64,000 nt of DNA. It comes from Shouchella sp047238345 (GTDB lineage Bacteria; Bacillota; Bacilli; Bacillales; Bacillaceae_D). The translations under genes were made by a program, and so were the position numbers. Of this stretch, positions 8,643 to 17,443 are shown one piece after another (positions within the stretch are counted from its first letter, which is position 1; the number at the start of each line of letters is the position of its first letter). Location: positions 115,213 through 179,212 of the forward strand of contig NZ_JBDFMQ010000002.1 of the NCBI RefSeq assembly GCF_047238345.1, read 5' to 3'. The notes beneath the pieces were generated by a model. It saw only the letters and a program-made list of their open reading frames with translations. It was not told the DNA's origin and searched no databases.

Positions 8643-9075
8643 GTACTTTCTCTTAATCTTCGTCGTGGGAATCGTTGCGTACATAGGGAATTGGGTCGGG
8701 GATAGACAGCTATCGTGGACCTCTTTAGCCGGTATGGTCATTTTGATTCTCATCGCAGGACTTGGCCAAATGTTAAGCAAGCTTATTCCCATCAATATTC
8801 CAAGTGTTGTCTATGTCATTGCGATTGGCATTGTGGCCTCTCTTCCTCAAACGCCTTGGGGTCCGAGTGTGATTGCATTTACGAATGAAATTAATTTACT
8901 AGCCATTGCGACTCCTATTTTAGCATATGCGGGAATTGCGATCGGAAGGTCATGGACCGATTTTGTCTCAATGGGCTGGCGGGCGATGGTGGTATCAACA
9001 TGTGTCTTATTTGGAACGTTACTTGGTTCGGCTTTGATTGCTCAGATCGTCTTAACCCTTCAAGGAATTATCTAG
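8626..9075 (+). CDS. Small integral membrane protein, partner of the DUF3100-like protein
   Basis: A 149-residue protein with about four to five hydrophobic segments. The ATG at 8626 is preceded by GGAGGGGAGG inside the previous gene and overlaps its end, indicating translational coupling; an in-frame ATG at 8584 lies too deep in that gene. No soluble domain is visible. The pair resembles split two-component carriers of unknown substrate, and location suggests import or export of the compound metabolised by the aldehyde dehydrogenase and reductase upstream. It ends the operon, followed by a strong terminator. Confidence 0.75.
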   Translation: MKNLHEYFLLIFVVGIVAYIGNWVGDRQLSWTSLAGMVILILIAGLGQMLSKLIPINIPSVVYVIAIGIVASLPQTPWGPSVIAFTNEINLLAIATPILAYAGIAIGRSWTDFVSMGWRAMVVSTCVLFGTLLGSALIAQIVLTLQGII

Positions 9076-9093
9076 TGGGTTTTCTCGAAATTT

Positions 9094-9133
9094 AAGCTTG
9101 TTTACACAGATACCGTGTAAACGAGCTTTTTTT
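9094..9133 (+). terminator. Rho-independent terminator of the aldehyde dehydrogenase operon
   Basis: AAGCTTGTTTACAC (9094-9107) pairs with GTGTAAACGAGCTT (9115-9128) with one G-U, across a 7-nt loop, followed by a run of T. Confidence 0.9.
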
Positions 9134-9138
9134 GTTCC

Positions 9139-9860
9139 ACTTAGCCCATTTCTAATGCACTGATTTTAATTTGTTGTTTAAGCCATTTTCTCAAAAAAAG
9201 CTAATGTGTAAGCATTTTTATTGGTAAGGTTAAAAATGTGTCATTGGGTGCTCTTGGGATGGCTTTTTTAAAAATAATTACGGTCAGTGAAATTATTGAT
9301 TTGTTGTTTCAATTGTCTCTAAGTTATAGAGAACATTTTTAATAGAAGGGGATGTTTTTACATGATTTTTTTGTTTGTTCAGTGATATTAAAACTCATTA
9401 AAGATTGTTTCTCCATGTTGCCTGCTGTTAATATAATATCTTCACATGTAATTGAAGAAAAAGTAGACCCTACAGATGGTCAACATAAGGAATTTCAGTT
9501 AATTGAAATCAAGAGCACAAAAGAACAAGTTGAGAAGCTTAATTTTGATATGTTAGAGCCAGTTGCAGCTATTGAGGGGTTTGAGCCAAAATGGAAATTT
9601 CTAAAAACAAAAGGCTTTCAACCGCTTGGGGTTAATTAGGAGGTAAACAATGAAAAAAATGGATGGCAATATCCCTCTTGAATTGAAATTAATGAAATGA
9701 ACGCTCAATAACTATATACCTTAACCAAATTCTTCATTCACAGCTGCATCCACACACAGGGAGTTTAATCAATCGTTTAATTAGAATCTTCACAAGTTCA
9801 TCCATTAGATTCAAATGTATTAAACACCGATCCACGGTTAAACATTGTACAACAATAGAT
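9139..9860. repeat. Segmental duplicate (deleted copy) of the 29.2-30.8 kb DUF4236 locus
   Basis: The stretch from about 9139 matches the upstream, the 3' coding part and the downstream of the DUF4236 gene at 29575. Shared landmarks are GTAAGCATTTTTAT, GTGAAATTATT-ATTTGTTGTTTC, GAACATTTTTA and GGGGATGTT upstream, the last ~260 bp of the gene, and GTTTAATCAATCGTTTAATT downstream. The middle, including all of the DUF4236 domain, is missing. The two copies have diverged by many substitutions. Confidence 0.8.
9352..9639 (+). pseudogene. C-terminal remnant of a DUF4236 protein
   Basis: The frame encodes 95 residues. From about residue 10 it is nearly identical to the last ~86 residues of the 366-residue DUF4236 protein at 29575-30675 (shared VILKLIKDCFS / MILKLIKDCFS and FEPKWKFLKTKGFQPLGVN). 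Its first residues come from the short leader region that in the intact locus lies at about 29433, over 900 bp upstream of the homologous part. So it is a fusion made by internal deletion. GAAGGGG ahead of the ATG could still allow translation, but the DUF4236 domain is gone and function is unlikely. Confidence 0.75.
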
Positions 9861-9941
9861 CCATACGAATACATATCACGAAGAAAAGTAGGTGCAATCC
9901 CTACTCGCACTTCAGTGGTACTTTAAAATTACTTAATAAAA
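9640..9941. other. Intergenic stretch, no gene seen
   Basis: This AT-rich gap has a 16-codon frame after GGAGGT (9641-9646) that is too short to support as a gene. Its second half matches the downstream flank of the DUF4236 gene at 30676-30840. Confidence 0.5.
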
Positions 9942-9970
9942 AAACACGAGCAAATCAATAACTCGTGTTT
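9942..9970 (-). terminator. Terminator of the ROK regulator gene
   Basis: On the minus strand AAACACGAG and CTCGTGTTT form a 9-bp stem (9942-9950 / 9962-9970) with an 11-nt loop and a T run after it, 13 nt beyond the stop of the ROK gene. Confidence 0.85.
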
Positions 9971-9982
9971 TTCACGTTTCCT

Positions 9983-11122
9983 CTATGCGTCTTGATGAAA
10001 GGACAAGCCTAAAAAGCGTCGACTTGCTAGTGCACAAGCGCCATACACGGATGCTTTTATGCCAAGAGAAGAGATGACTAGCGATTTATAATCAATCATA
10101 GTTGACGTCAATTTGTCTGAAATACGGTCCACTGCATCAGGGATATTAGACAGTAGATCGCTATTAATCACAACAATTTCTGGATTGTAAAAATTAATAA
10201 CATTGTTTAGACCTGCAGCTATATCAGTTAGAAAATCCTCAACTTCCTGCGAAATGCCTGATGAATGTAACCGTTGGACAAAGGTTTCTATTGGCATCTT
10301 TTGACCATTACCGAGCTTTTCTAAAAAATGCCGTTCTGATGCATAAAGCTCAAAACAACCTTTATTGCCACATTTACATGGCTCACCATTTGGATAAAGG
10401 ATCATATGACCAATTTCACCAGCATACCCGTGGTGCCCTTTAATTAGATTCCCTTCCATCATCATTCCTAGACCAATTCCTGATTGCATGGTAATCGTAA
10501 GTAGATGATTTGTGTAAGGATGACTATGCAAATGTTCCGCAATTGCACACAAATTAGCATTGTTTTCAATCGTAATGTCAACAGCTACGAGCTGCGTTAA
10601 GTCTTGTTTTAATGGCTTATGAGACCACTCGAATTGGGGCACAAACGTCACGACTTCATCAGTACGTACACTTCCGTGTATAGCAATGACAACACTGGTC
10701 AACCCATACGGTTGATCCGTGCACTTTAAATCGTAGGCATTGATCAGAGTAGCAAGTTCTTTGACAACATCCACGTAATTAGTTGTTGATAAAGGTTTAA
10801 TGGAAGTCTCTAGCGGTTCCCCAAGCGCATCTGCGAGAGTCGTAATCATGGAATCCTGGTCCACATCAATACCTAGTACGTAGCCAGCTTTACGATTGAT
10901 GGACACCATGATAGGCTTCCGCCCGACTTTAAAATGATCTTGACTTGATTCCACTACCAATTTTTTTTCAAGCAGTTCCGCAACTTGTGACGAAACGGTC
11001 GCTTTGTTTAATTTTGTTAGCTTACTAATTTCAGCTCTAGAGATTTTTTCGTTTGTCAAGATTGTATGCAGAATTCTATCTCGGTTCACTTTTTTTAAGT
11101 ATGTTGCATCACCTGTAACCAA
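9983..11122 (-). CDS. ROK-family (XylR/NagC-type) transcriptional repressor
   Basis: A 379-residue repressor. The N-terminal winged helix lies at about residues 18-75 (ISRAEISKLTKLNKATVSSQ), then GRKP and a ROK sugar-kinase-like domain starting GYVLGIDVDQD. The Zn-binding CKCGNKGCFE motif of the ROK family is at about residue 243. It is divergent from the hexuronate operon, and a XylR-like operator lies beside that operon's promoter, so it most likely represses it until a uronate or downstream sugar acid binds. It is not a kinase, given the fused HTH and the ~380-residue length of ROK repressors. The exact inducer is unknown. Confidence 0.9.
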   Translation of the reverse strand: MVTGDATYLKKVNRDRILHTILTNEKISRAEISKLTKLNKATVSSQVAELLEKKLVVESSQDHFKVGRKPIMVSINRKAGYVLGIDVDQDSMITTLADALGEPLETSIKPLSTTNYVDVVKELATLINAYDLKCTDQPYGLTSVVIAIHGSVRTDEVVTFVPQFEWSHKPLKQDLTQLVAVDITIENNANLCAIAEHLHSHPYTNHLLTITMQSGIGLGMMMEGNLIKGHHGYAGEIGHMILYPNGEPCKCGNKGCFELYASERHFLEKLGNGQKMPIETFVQRLHSSGISQEVEDFLTDIAAGLNNVINFYNPEIVVINSDLLSNIPDAVDRISDKLTSTMIDYKSLVISSLGIKASVYGACALASRRFLGLSFHQDA

Positions 11123-11207
11123 AATAAACCTCCTATTCTCTTACGGTCATAGAAATATCATATAGTAAAAATTTTGTTTTGTAAGTAGATTCCTTCTGAT
11201 TTGATTA

Positions 11208-11236
11208 TTGACAAACAAATCAAACTCTTTTATAGT
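11208..11236 (+). promoter_or_regulatory. Promoter of the hexuronate operon
   Basis: TTGACA (11208-11213), a 17-nt spacer and TATAGT (11231-11236) form a strong sigma-A promoter. The operator starts 4 nt after the -10, so a bound repressor would cover the transcription start. Confidence 0.85.
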
Positions 11237-11240
11237 AAGG

Positions 11241-11273
11241 CTAATTAGTTTGTTTAGTAAACCAACTAATTAG
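11241..11273. promoter_or_regulatory. XylR-like ROK operator
   Basis: CTAATTAGTT (11241-11250) and AACTAATTAG (11264-11273) are perfect inverted arms. Inside them is GTTTAGTAAAC, itself palindromic. The whole resembles the xylO pattern TTAGTTTGTTT-N-AACAAACTAA bound by XylR. The cognate repressor is presumably the ROK protein encoded divergently. Confidence 0.85.
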
Positions 11274-11412
11274 ATGTCCATGTAAGCTCTCATGTAGATT
11301 TTGATCTAATAAGTGGCGTAAGAAGAGGATGTGACTAAGGAGATCGTGCACAATCTTCGAAGTCCTAATACCTTAAACATTTATGAAAGCGCATACTTTA
11401 AGGGGTGAGTTT

Positions 11413-12897
11413 ATGACAAAAGCGATAGGGGATCAGCCATCCTATTACCATGAATCCAAGCTTTGGCGGATTGGCTTGTTTGCTCTAAATAATTCAGCAA
11501 CAAATATTTATTTATTTATCTTAGGCTTTGTTGCGTATTATGCGGCTGGCATTGCTGGACTGACGGTTGTTGTCACGAGTACAGTTATTACTGGATCACG
11601 AATTTTTGACGGATTCACTGATCCAATTGCCGGTTTTATACTAGATAAATTGGAAACGAGATTTGGAAAGTTTCGACCGTTTATGGTTATTGGAAATGTT
11701 ACGCTCGCAACAAGTATTCTATTGATGTATAGTTTGACGCATATCGTCCCGTCTTCCTATACACTGATTGTGTTTATTGGCTGTTACATTCTTTACATCT
11801 TAGGGTACACGTTACAAACATCCGTTACGAAAGCGGGCCAAACCGTTTTGACTAATAACCCAAAACAACGACCATTGTTTGCTATGTTCGATGGGATTGT
11901 CACCGCATTATTGTTTGGTCTTGGTCAATTGTATGTAGCAAGTTATTTAATGCAAAAGCATGGGGATTTTACCATTGGCTTATTTACCGAGTTAAACACG
12001 ATTGCAGTTATTGTATCAGCCATCTTCACCATTCTTGCTGTAATTGGCATCACACCAAAAGATAAGAAGGAGTATTACGGCTTAGCGGATAATACCGTAG
12101 AGACACGATTTAAAGATTATTGGCCGATTTTAAAATCAAATAAAGGCTTTCTAATGCTAATTATTTCAGTCGCAACCGATAAGTTAGCATTTTCAATTCT
12201 TCGTTACCAAGTGGTTGTTGTTATGCTCTTTGGCATTGTCATGGGTGACTTTGCAATCAGCGGTGTTGTAAGCGCTATCGTGACAATTCCAAATGTCGTC
12301 ATTACGATTATTACAGTCGCTTTTGCTACAAAATGGGGATTAAAGAAGGCACTGGTTATGAGTACATGGGCAGGGCTAAGTGCAGCCATCTCGCTTGTTG
12401 GCCTCTTTCTACTTATTGAGGACCCGACAATGCTATCTTTTGAGAATATTGGCATACCCATGATTTTATTTATCGTCTTTTATACCATTTTACTGGGGTT
12501 TGGAGGAAACTCATCTGCTTTAGTAAACCCTATGATTGCTGACGTATCAGATTATGAAACCTTTAGAACCGGGCGATACATACCTGGCATGATGGGAACC
12601 ATCTTTTCCTTTATCGACAAGCTCATTACGTCTTTACCCGCTCTTATTGTTGGGATAACGGTTTCCCTTATAGGATTTAGTGATGAATTTCCAACGGTCA
12701 ACGACACGTTAACGGACGCGCTTTTTTATACAACGGTTGTACTAGCTTTTGTCATCCCTATGCTTGGATTTATCGTCACACTAATTGCCATGAAATTTTA
12801 CCCATTGGATAAAAAGAAGATGGAGGAGGTTCAGGCTGGTATTTTAGCAATGAAGCAAACCAATCATTCACCTGATAAAGAGAAGAACGTGTTTTAA
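11413..12897 (+). CDS. GPH-family sugar/glycoside:cation symporter
   Basis: A 494-residue MFS-type carrier of the glycoside-pentoside-hexuronide family with about 12 membrane segments. Early residues include the GPH-type TGSRIFDGFTDPIAGFILD, with RFGKFRPFM after helix 2; MIADVSDYE and RTGRY further on are typical of the second half. The start at 11413 follows AGGGGTGAG; an in-frame ATG at 11383 has no ribosome site. It is the first gene of the hexuronate operon and likely imports glucuronate/galacturonate or a uronide with Na+ or H+. The genes after it handle the uronate inside the cell. Confidence 0.88.
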   Translation: MTKAIGDQPSYYHESKLWRIGLFALNNSATNIYLFILGFVAYYAAGIAGLTVVVTSTVITGSRIFDGFTDPIAGFILDKLETRFGKFRPFMVIGNVTLATSILLMYSLTHIVPSSYTLIVFIGCYILYILGYTLQTSVTKAGQTVLTNNPKQRPLFAMFDGIVTALLFGLGQLYVASYLMQKHGDFTIGLFTELNTIAVIVSAIFTILAVIGITPKDKKEYYGLADNTVETRFKDYWPILKSNKGFLMLIISVATDKLAFSILRYQVVVVMLFGIVMGDFAISGVVSAIVTIPNVVITIITVAFATKWGLKKALVMSTWAGLSAAISLVGLFLLIEDPTMLSFENIGIPMILFIVFYTILLGFGGNSSALVNPMIADVSDYETFRTGRYIPGMMGTIFSFIDKLITSLPALIVGITVSLIGFSDEFPTVNDTLTDALFYTTVVLAFVIPMLGFIVTLIAMKFYPLDKKKMEEVQAGILAMKQTNHSPDKEKNVF

Positions 12898-12919
12898 GTA
12901 AATATAGGAGGGGACCATC

Positions 12920-14311
12920 TTGACATTTATAACCGAAAATTTTCTACTTTCCAACAAAACGGCACAGACGCTATTCTTTAATTATTCAGAAGAACTTCCG
13001 ATTATTGATTACCATAACCATTTAAATCCTGAAGATATTTTAACGGATAAAAAAGCTTCCCTTGCAGACCTTTGGCTTTCCGGCGATCACTATAAATGGC
13101 GAGCGATGAGAGCAAACGGCATCAATGAATCACGAATCACAGGCGATGCCGCTGACTATGACAAATTTCTTGCTTGGGCTCAAACGGTTCCGAACCTAAT
13201 TGGCAACCCTCTCTATCACTGGACACACATGGAATTACGACGCTATTTCGATATTAACGACTTATTAAACGAAAAGAGCGCCGCAGCGATTTGGGAACAA
13301 GCCAATCAAAAAATTAAGAAGGGTGAATTGTCCGTTCGCACCATTTTAACGAAAGAGAACGTGGAATTTGTCGGTACAACAGATGATCCCACCGACTCAT
13401 TAACAGCACATGAAAAACTGGCTCAGGAAAATCTGACGTTCAATGTCGCACCGTCCTTTCGCCCAGATAAAGGGGTCCACATTGAATTGGAAAGCTTTAT
13501 TCCATGGCTAAAGACATTGAGTCAAGTATGTGAAAGAACCATTGAATCGTATGATGATTTTTTAGAAAATTTACACACACGTGTAAACTATTTCCACCAA
13601 CGTGGTTGCCGTAGTTCCGATCATAGTTTATCCGTAATCACTTATGAGGAAGCGACAAAGGCAGAACTTCAAGCCATCTTTAACAAACGTTTAGATGGCA
13701 AAAGTTTAACACCTAAAGAAATTGCCCAATTTAAAACATCTACACTTAAGTTTCTTGGGGCGATGTATGCGGACAAAGGATGGGCCATGCAACTTCATCT
13801 TGGTCCATTACGAAACAATAACACCCGGATGTTTGAACTTATTGGCCCTGATACTGGATTTGATTCAATGGGGGATAAAGAAATTGCCCGACCACTATCT
13901 AAATTTCTAGATAGTTTGGAAAAAACGAACGAGCTACCAAAAACCATTTTGTATTCAGTCAACCCAAAAGACTACTATGTGTTGGCCACAATGGCTGGTA
14001 ATTTTTCTTCTCATGAAACACGAGGGAAAGTTCAGTTTGGCACAGCATGGTGGTTTAACGATCAAATCGATGGGATGGAATATCAAATGAAAGTGCTTGC
14101 TAACGTTGGTCTCATTAGTACATTTATCGGCATGTTAACAGACTCTCGTAGTTTCCTCTCCTTCCCGCGTCATGATTATTTCCGTCGTATTTTATGCAAT
14201 GTTATTGGCACGTGGGTGGAAGAAGGAAAAGCCCCAAAAGACTTTGATTTACTTGGGACGTATGTGAAAAACATTAGCTATTACAATGCAAAAAACTATT
14301 TTAATCTATAG
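12920..14311 (+). CDS. uxaC: Uronate (glucuronate) isomerase
   Basis: A 463-residue amidohydrolase-fold isomerase converting D-glucuronate to D-fructuronate (and galacturonate to tagaturonate). IDYHNHLNPEDIL near the N-terminus carries the metal-binding His pair; WTHMELRRYF, TTDDPTDSL and the C-terminal LTDSRSFLSFPRHDYFRR are typical of the family. Length fits UxaC (about 470). The TTG start at 12920 follows AGGAGGGG (12906-12913) at 6 nt. The gene follows the symporter by 22 nt and precedes uxuA, so it performs the first intracellular step. Confidence 0.95.
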   Translation: MTFITENFLLSNKTAQTLFFNYSEELPIIDYHNHLNPEDILTDKKASLADLWLSGDHYKWRAMRANGINESRITGDAADYDKFLAWAQTVPNLIGNPLYHWTHMELRRYFDINDLLNEKSAAAIWEQANQKIKKGELSVRTILTKENVEFVGTTDDPTDSLTAHEKLAQENLTFNVAPSFRPDKGVHIELESFIPWLKTLSQVCERTIESYDDFLENLHTRVNYFHQRGCRSSDHSLSVITYEEATKAELQAIFNKRLDGKSLTPKEIAQFKTSTLKFLGAMYADKGWAMQLHLGPLRNNNTRMFELIGPDTGFDSMGDKEIARPLSKFLDSLEKTNELPKTILYSVNPKDYYVLATMAGNFSSHETRGKVQFGTAWWFNDQIDGMEYQMKVLANVGLISTFIGMLTDSRSFLSFPRHDYFRRILCNVIGTWVEEGKAPKDFDLLGTYVKNISYYNAKNYFNL

Positions 14312-14332
14312 AGCGAGTAGGAGAGAATACGT

Positions 14333-15376
14333 ATGCAAATGAGTTTTCGTTGGTATGGAGATCGTGACCCTGTCACGTTAGAACAAATCCGCCAAATTCC
14401 TGGCATGGAAGGGATCGTAACAGCTATATACGATATTCCAGTTGGGGACGTTTGGCCATTTGAAAAGATCATGGCACTAAAAGAAAAAGTAGAAGCTCAC
14501 GGGTTTATTATTTCCGTAATTGAAAGCGTCCCTGTCCATGAAGATATAAAACTTGGATTAGATACCCGTGATCATTATATTGCTAATTACAAACAGACGA
14601 TCCGAAACTTAGCTAAAGCGTCCATCCAGACAATCTGTTATAACTTTATGCCTGTTTTTGACTGGACACGCACACGCCTTGATGCACCCCTACCAGATGG
14701 GTCACATTCTTTGTCGTATGAAGAAGACACGATTAAAGAGATGGATCCGTTGAGCGGTGAGCTTACATTACCTGGGTGGGACCTATCGTTTCAAACAGTC
14801 GAGCTGAAAAGGATCATGGATCGATATCAACAAATGAGCGAAGATACGCTCATGCAGCATTTAGTCTACTTTTTAGAACAAGTCGTCCCCGTCGCAGAGG
14901 AAGAAAATGTCTTCTTAGCCATTCACCCGGATGATCCACCGTGGTCAATCTTTGGATTGCCACGAATTATAACGGGCCCACATGCAGTAAAGCAAGTGTT
15001 GGCTGCGGTTGATAGTCTTCATAATGGCATTACTTTTTGCAGTGGCTCATATGGCGCAAACCCGGAAAACGATTTGCAAGACATTTTACACATAGCGAAA
15101 GAACGCATTCATTTTGTCCATGCACGAAATGTAAGGTGGACAGGAGAAAAATCTTTTCAAGAAACGTCTCACCTTGCACGAGACGGATCCCTTGATATGA
15201 CTGGAATTATGAAAACCTTAATCCACCACGGATATAAAGGGCCTATTCGACCAGATCACGGTCGAATGATTTGGGGAGAAGAAGGTCGACCAGGGTATGG
15301 TCTTTTTGATAGAGCATTAGGTGCAGCGTATTTAAACGGGATTATAGATGCCGTTCATAAAGGAGGAAGCCAATGA
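14333..15376 (+). CDS. uxuA: Mannonate dehydratase
   Basis: A 347-residue TIM-barrel metal enzyme converting D-mannonate to 2-keto-3-deoxygluconate. MSFRWYGDRDPVTLEQIRQI is the characteristic N-terminus, followed by TICYNFMPVFDWTRT, AIHPDDPPW and RPDHGRMIWGE near the end, which supply metal and substrate ligands. Length matches Firmicute UxuA (about 350-360). It sits 21 nt after uxaC and overlaps the SDR gene by 4 nt, so the isomerase, reductase and dehydratase steps are made together. Confidence 0.95.
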   Translation: MQMSFRWYGDRDPVTLEQIRQIPGMEGIVTAIYDIPVGDVWPFEKIMALKEKVEAHGFIISVIESVPVHEDIKLGLDTRDHYIANYKQTIRNLAKASIQTICYNFMPVFDWTRTRLDAPLPDGSHSLSYEEDTIKEMDPLSGELTLPGWDLSFQTVELKRIMDRYQQMSEDTLMQHLVYFLEQVVPVAEEENVFLAIHPDDPPWSIFGLPRIITGPHAVKQVLAAVDSLHNGITFCSGSYGANPENDLQDILHIAKERIHFVHARNVRWTGEKSFQETSHLARDGSLDMTGIMKTLIHHGYKGPIRPDHGRMIWGEEGRPGYGLFDRALGAAYLNGIIDAVHKGGSQ

Positions 15377-16218
15377 AACTACCATTTATAGTAGATTTAA
15401 CAGGTAAAGTGGCCGTTGTCACAGGTGGGAGCGGTGTCCTCGGTGGCGTCATGTCTCACACTCTTGCAAAAGCTGGTGCGACGGTGGTGGTACTGGCGAG
15501 AAATGAAGGGAAAATCTCTGACATTGTTACAGCAATCAAGGAAGAAGGAGGAAAAGCTGTCGGCTATAGCGTGGACGTTTTAGATAAACAAGCGCTCGAA
15601 AAGGTATACGATACAATACGAAACACCATTGGCACATGTGATATTTTACTGAACTGTGCAGGTGGAAATCATCCCAATGCCACAACGTCTCATGAAAAAC
15701 TCAGTGTTCACCCTGAGCCCGACGAGAAATCCTTTTTCTCTTTAGAAGGAGACTCGGTTAAGCATTTGTTTAATTTAAACTTCATGGGTGTGTTCCTACC
15801 TACTCAAGTGTTCGCACAAGATATGGTGGGAAAATCCGATGCAACAATCATTAACATTTCATCCATGAATGCCGATCGGCCACTAACCAAAATACCTGCT
15901 TATAGTGGAGCGAAGGCAGCGGTAAGTAACTTTACAGAATGGTTAGCTGTATATTTTGCTGATGTTGGAATTCGGGTAAATGCGATTTCTCCGGGATTTT
16001 TTCTCACATCACAAAATGAATCACTGATGCTTACAGAAAAAGGAGACTATACCGAACGAGCAAATAACATCTTACGAAACACACCAGTTGGACGCTTTGG
16101 AAAACCTGAAGAATTGGTTGGCACACTTCTCTGGCTTGTAAGCCACGAGGCATCAGGATTTATAAATGGGGTTGTCATACCAGTAGACGGAGGCTTTTCC
16201 GCTTATTCCGGTGTTTAA
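15373..16218 (+). CDS. SDR-type D-mannonate oxidoreductase (fructuronate reductase)
   Basis: A 281-residue short-chain dehydrogenase. VTGGSGVLGGVMSHTL is the NAD(P) motif, LNCAGGNHPNA the NAG equivalent, ISSM the catalytic Ser region and YSGAKAA the YxxxK motif. A large insert around residues 100-130 (HPEPDEKSFFSLEG) is typical of the SDR mannonate oxidoreductases found in uxuA operons of bacilli (YjmF/UxuB-like), which replace the E. coli-type long-chain UxuB. The ATG overlaps the uxuA stop. It should reduce D-fructuronate to D-mannonate with NAD(P)H. Confidence 0.88.
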   Translation: MKLPFIVDLTGKVAVVTGGSGVLGGVMSHTLAKAGATVVVLARNEGKISDIVTAIKEEGGKAVGYSVDVLDKQALEKVYDTIRNTIGTCDILLNCAGGNHPNATTSHEKLSVHPEPDEKSFFSLEGDSVKHLFNLNFMGVFLPTQVFAQDMVGKSDATIINISSMNADRPLTKIPAYSGAKAAVSNFTEWLAVYFADVGIRVNAISPGFFLTSQNESLMLTEKGDYTERANNILRNTPVGRFGKPEELVGTLLWLVSHEASGFINGVVIPVDGGFSAYSGV

Positions 16219-16249
16219 TCACCTACCAAACAATGAAGGAGAATGGATT

Positions 16250-17404
16250 ATGACAAACGTAAGACTTGGCATTATCGGATTTGGCGCCCAGGGAGGCGCA
16301 TACGCACGTTTTATTGCGGAGGGCAAAGTGAAAAATATGACACTGGGTGCGATTTGTGACATCGATCCAGAAAAGCAAAAAGCAGCACATGATGCCTATC
16401 CCGATGTAGCTTTTTTCGATCATTATCAGACGATGTTAGATAGCAACATGGTTGATGCCATTGTCACATGTGTACCACATTACTTGCATCCTGAAATGGG
16501 AATTGAAGCCCTAAATCACAACATTCATTGCTTAATTGAAAAACCAGCAGGCGTGTATTCCAGACAAGTAAGAGAATTAAATGATGTGGCAGCAACGAAA
16601 AAAGACGTAACGTTTGCGATTATGTTCAATCAACGAACAAATCCGCTCTATCAAAAAGTGAAGCAGGTGATTGAAAACGAAGAGATTGGCGCCATTCGCC
16701 GAACAAATTGGATGATAACAACGTGGTGGCGCCCACAGGGGTACTATGATCAAAGCGCTTGGCGCGCAACGTGGGGAGGCGAAGGTGGAGGTGTTCTCGT
16801 CAATCAAGCTCCACATCAGCTCGATTTACTACAATGGATTGCAGGTATGCCCAAATCAGTGTATTCCAACGTGAAATACGGCTACCAACGAGACATTGCG
16901 GTAGAAGATGAAGTAACAGCTGTGCTCGATTATGGTAATGGCGCAACCGGGGTGTTCATAACCGCTACACATGATGTACTCGGGACCGACCGTTTTGAAA
17001 TTCATGGGGATAAGGGCAAAATCATTGTTGATGACAGCAAAACACTCCGTATCAAAAGATTAAAACAGCCCGAATCCGAGATGAGTGCTTCAATGGATAT
17101 GAGTGATGTGATGAAAATTTTTTCAGGCGGGCAGCAAGGTAAGATTTATGATGAAGAAGTCATTGAATTTGAGAGCGTGTGGGGAGCCCAACACATCGCT
17201 GTACTTGAGAATTTTGCAGGTAACATTGTTGACGGGGAACCACTTCTTGCGCCAGGAAGTGACGGTATCTTTGGTGTTGAACTCGCCAATGCCATTCATT
17301 TATCCAGTTGGCTTGGTAAAGAAGTGACATTGCCCCTTGATGCTGATGAATTCTATGAAGAACTGCAAAAACAAGTAAAAAACGAACAGAAGGTAAGTCG
17401 TTAA
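16250..17404 (+). CDS. Gfo/Idh/MocA-family oxidoreductase (first of three)
   Basis: A 384-residue NAD(P)-dependent sugar dehydrogenase. The start at 16250 follows AAGGAG; the frame begins earlier at 16211 without a ribosome site. GIIGFGAQGGAYA is the Rossmann motif and LIEKPAG holds the conserved EKP catalytic Lys motif; NQAPHQLDLLQWIAG near residue 190 contains the conserved Asp/His region of the family. The substrate is unknown. It stands between the SDR and two further sugar-oxidising genes in the hexuronate operon, so it probably acts on uronides, inositol-like or keto-sugar intermediates that feed into the pathway. Confidence 0.85.
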   Translation: MTNVRLGIIGFGAQGGAYARFIAEGKVKNMTLGAICDIDPEKQKAAHDAYPDVAFFDHYQTMLDSNMVDAIVTCVPHYLHPEMGIEALNHNIHCLIEKPAGVYSRQVRELNDVAATKKDVTFAIMFNQRTNPLYQKVKQVIENEEIGAIRRTNWMITTWWRPQGYYDQSAWRATWGGEGGGVLVNQAPHQLDLLQWIAGMPKSVYSNVKYGYQRDIAVEDEVTAVLDYGNGATGVFITATHDVLGTDRFEIHGDKGKIIVDDSKTLRIKRLKQPESEMSASMDMSDVMKIFSGGQQGKIYDEEVIEFESVWGAQHIAVLENFAGNIVDGEPLLAPGSDGIFGVELANAIHLSSWLGKEVTLPLDADEFYEELQKQVKNEQKVSR

Positions 17405-17443
17405 AATGGCCGATCTCTGATAAAAGAGTTGGAGGACAACACT

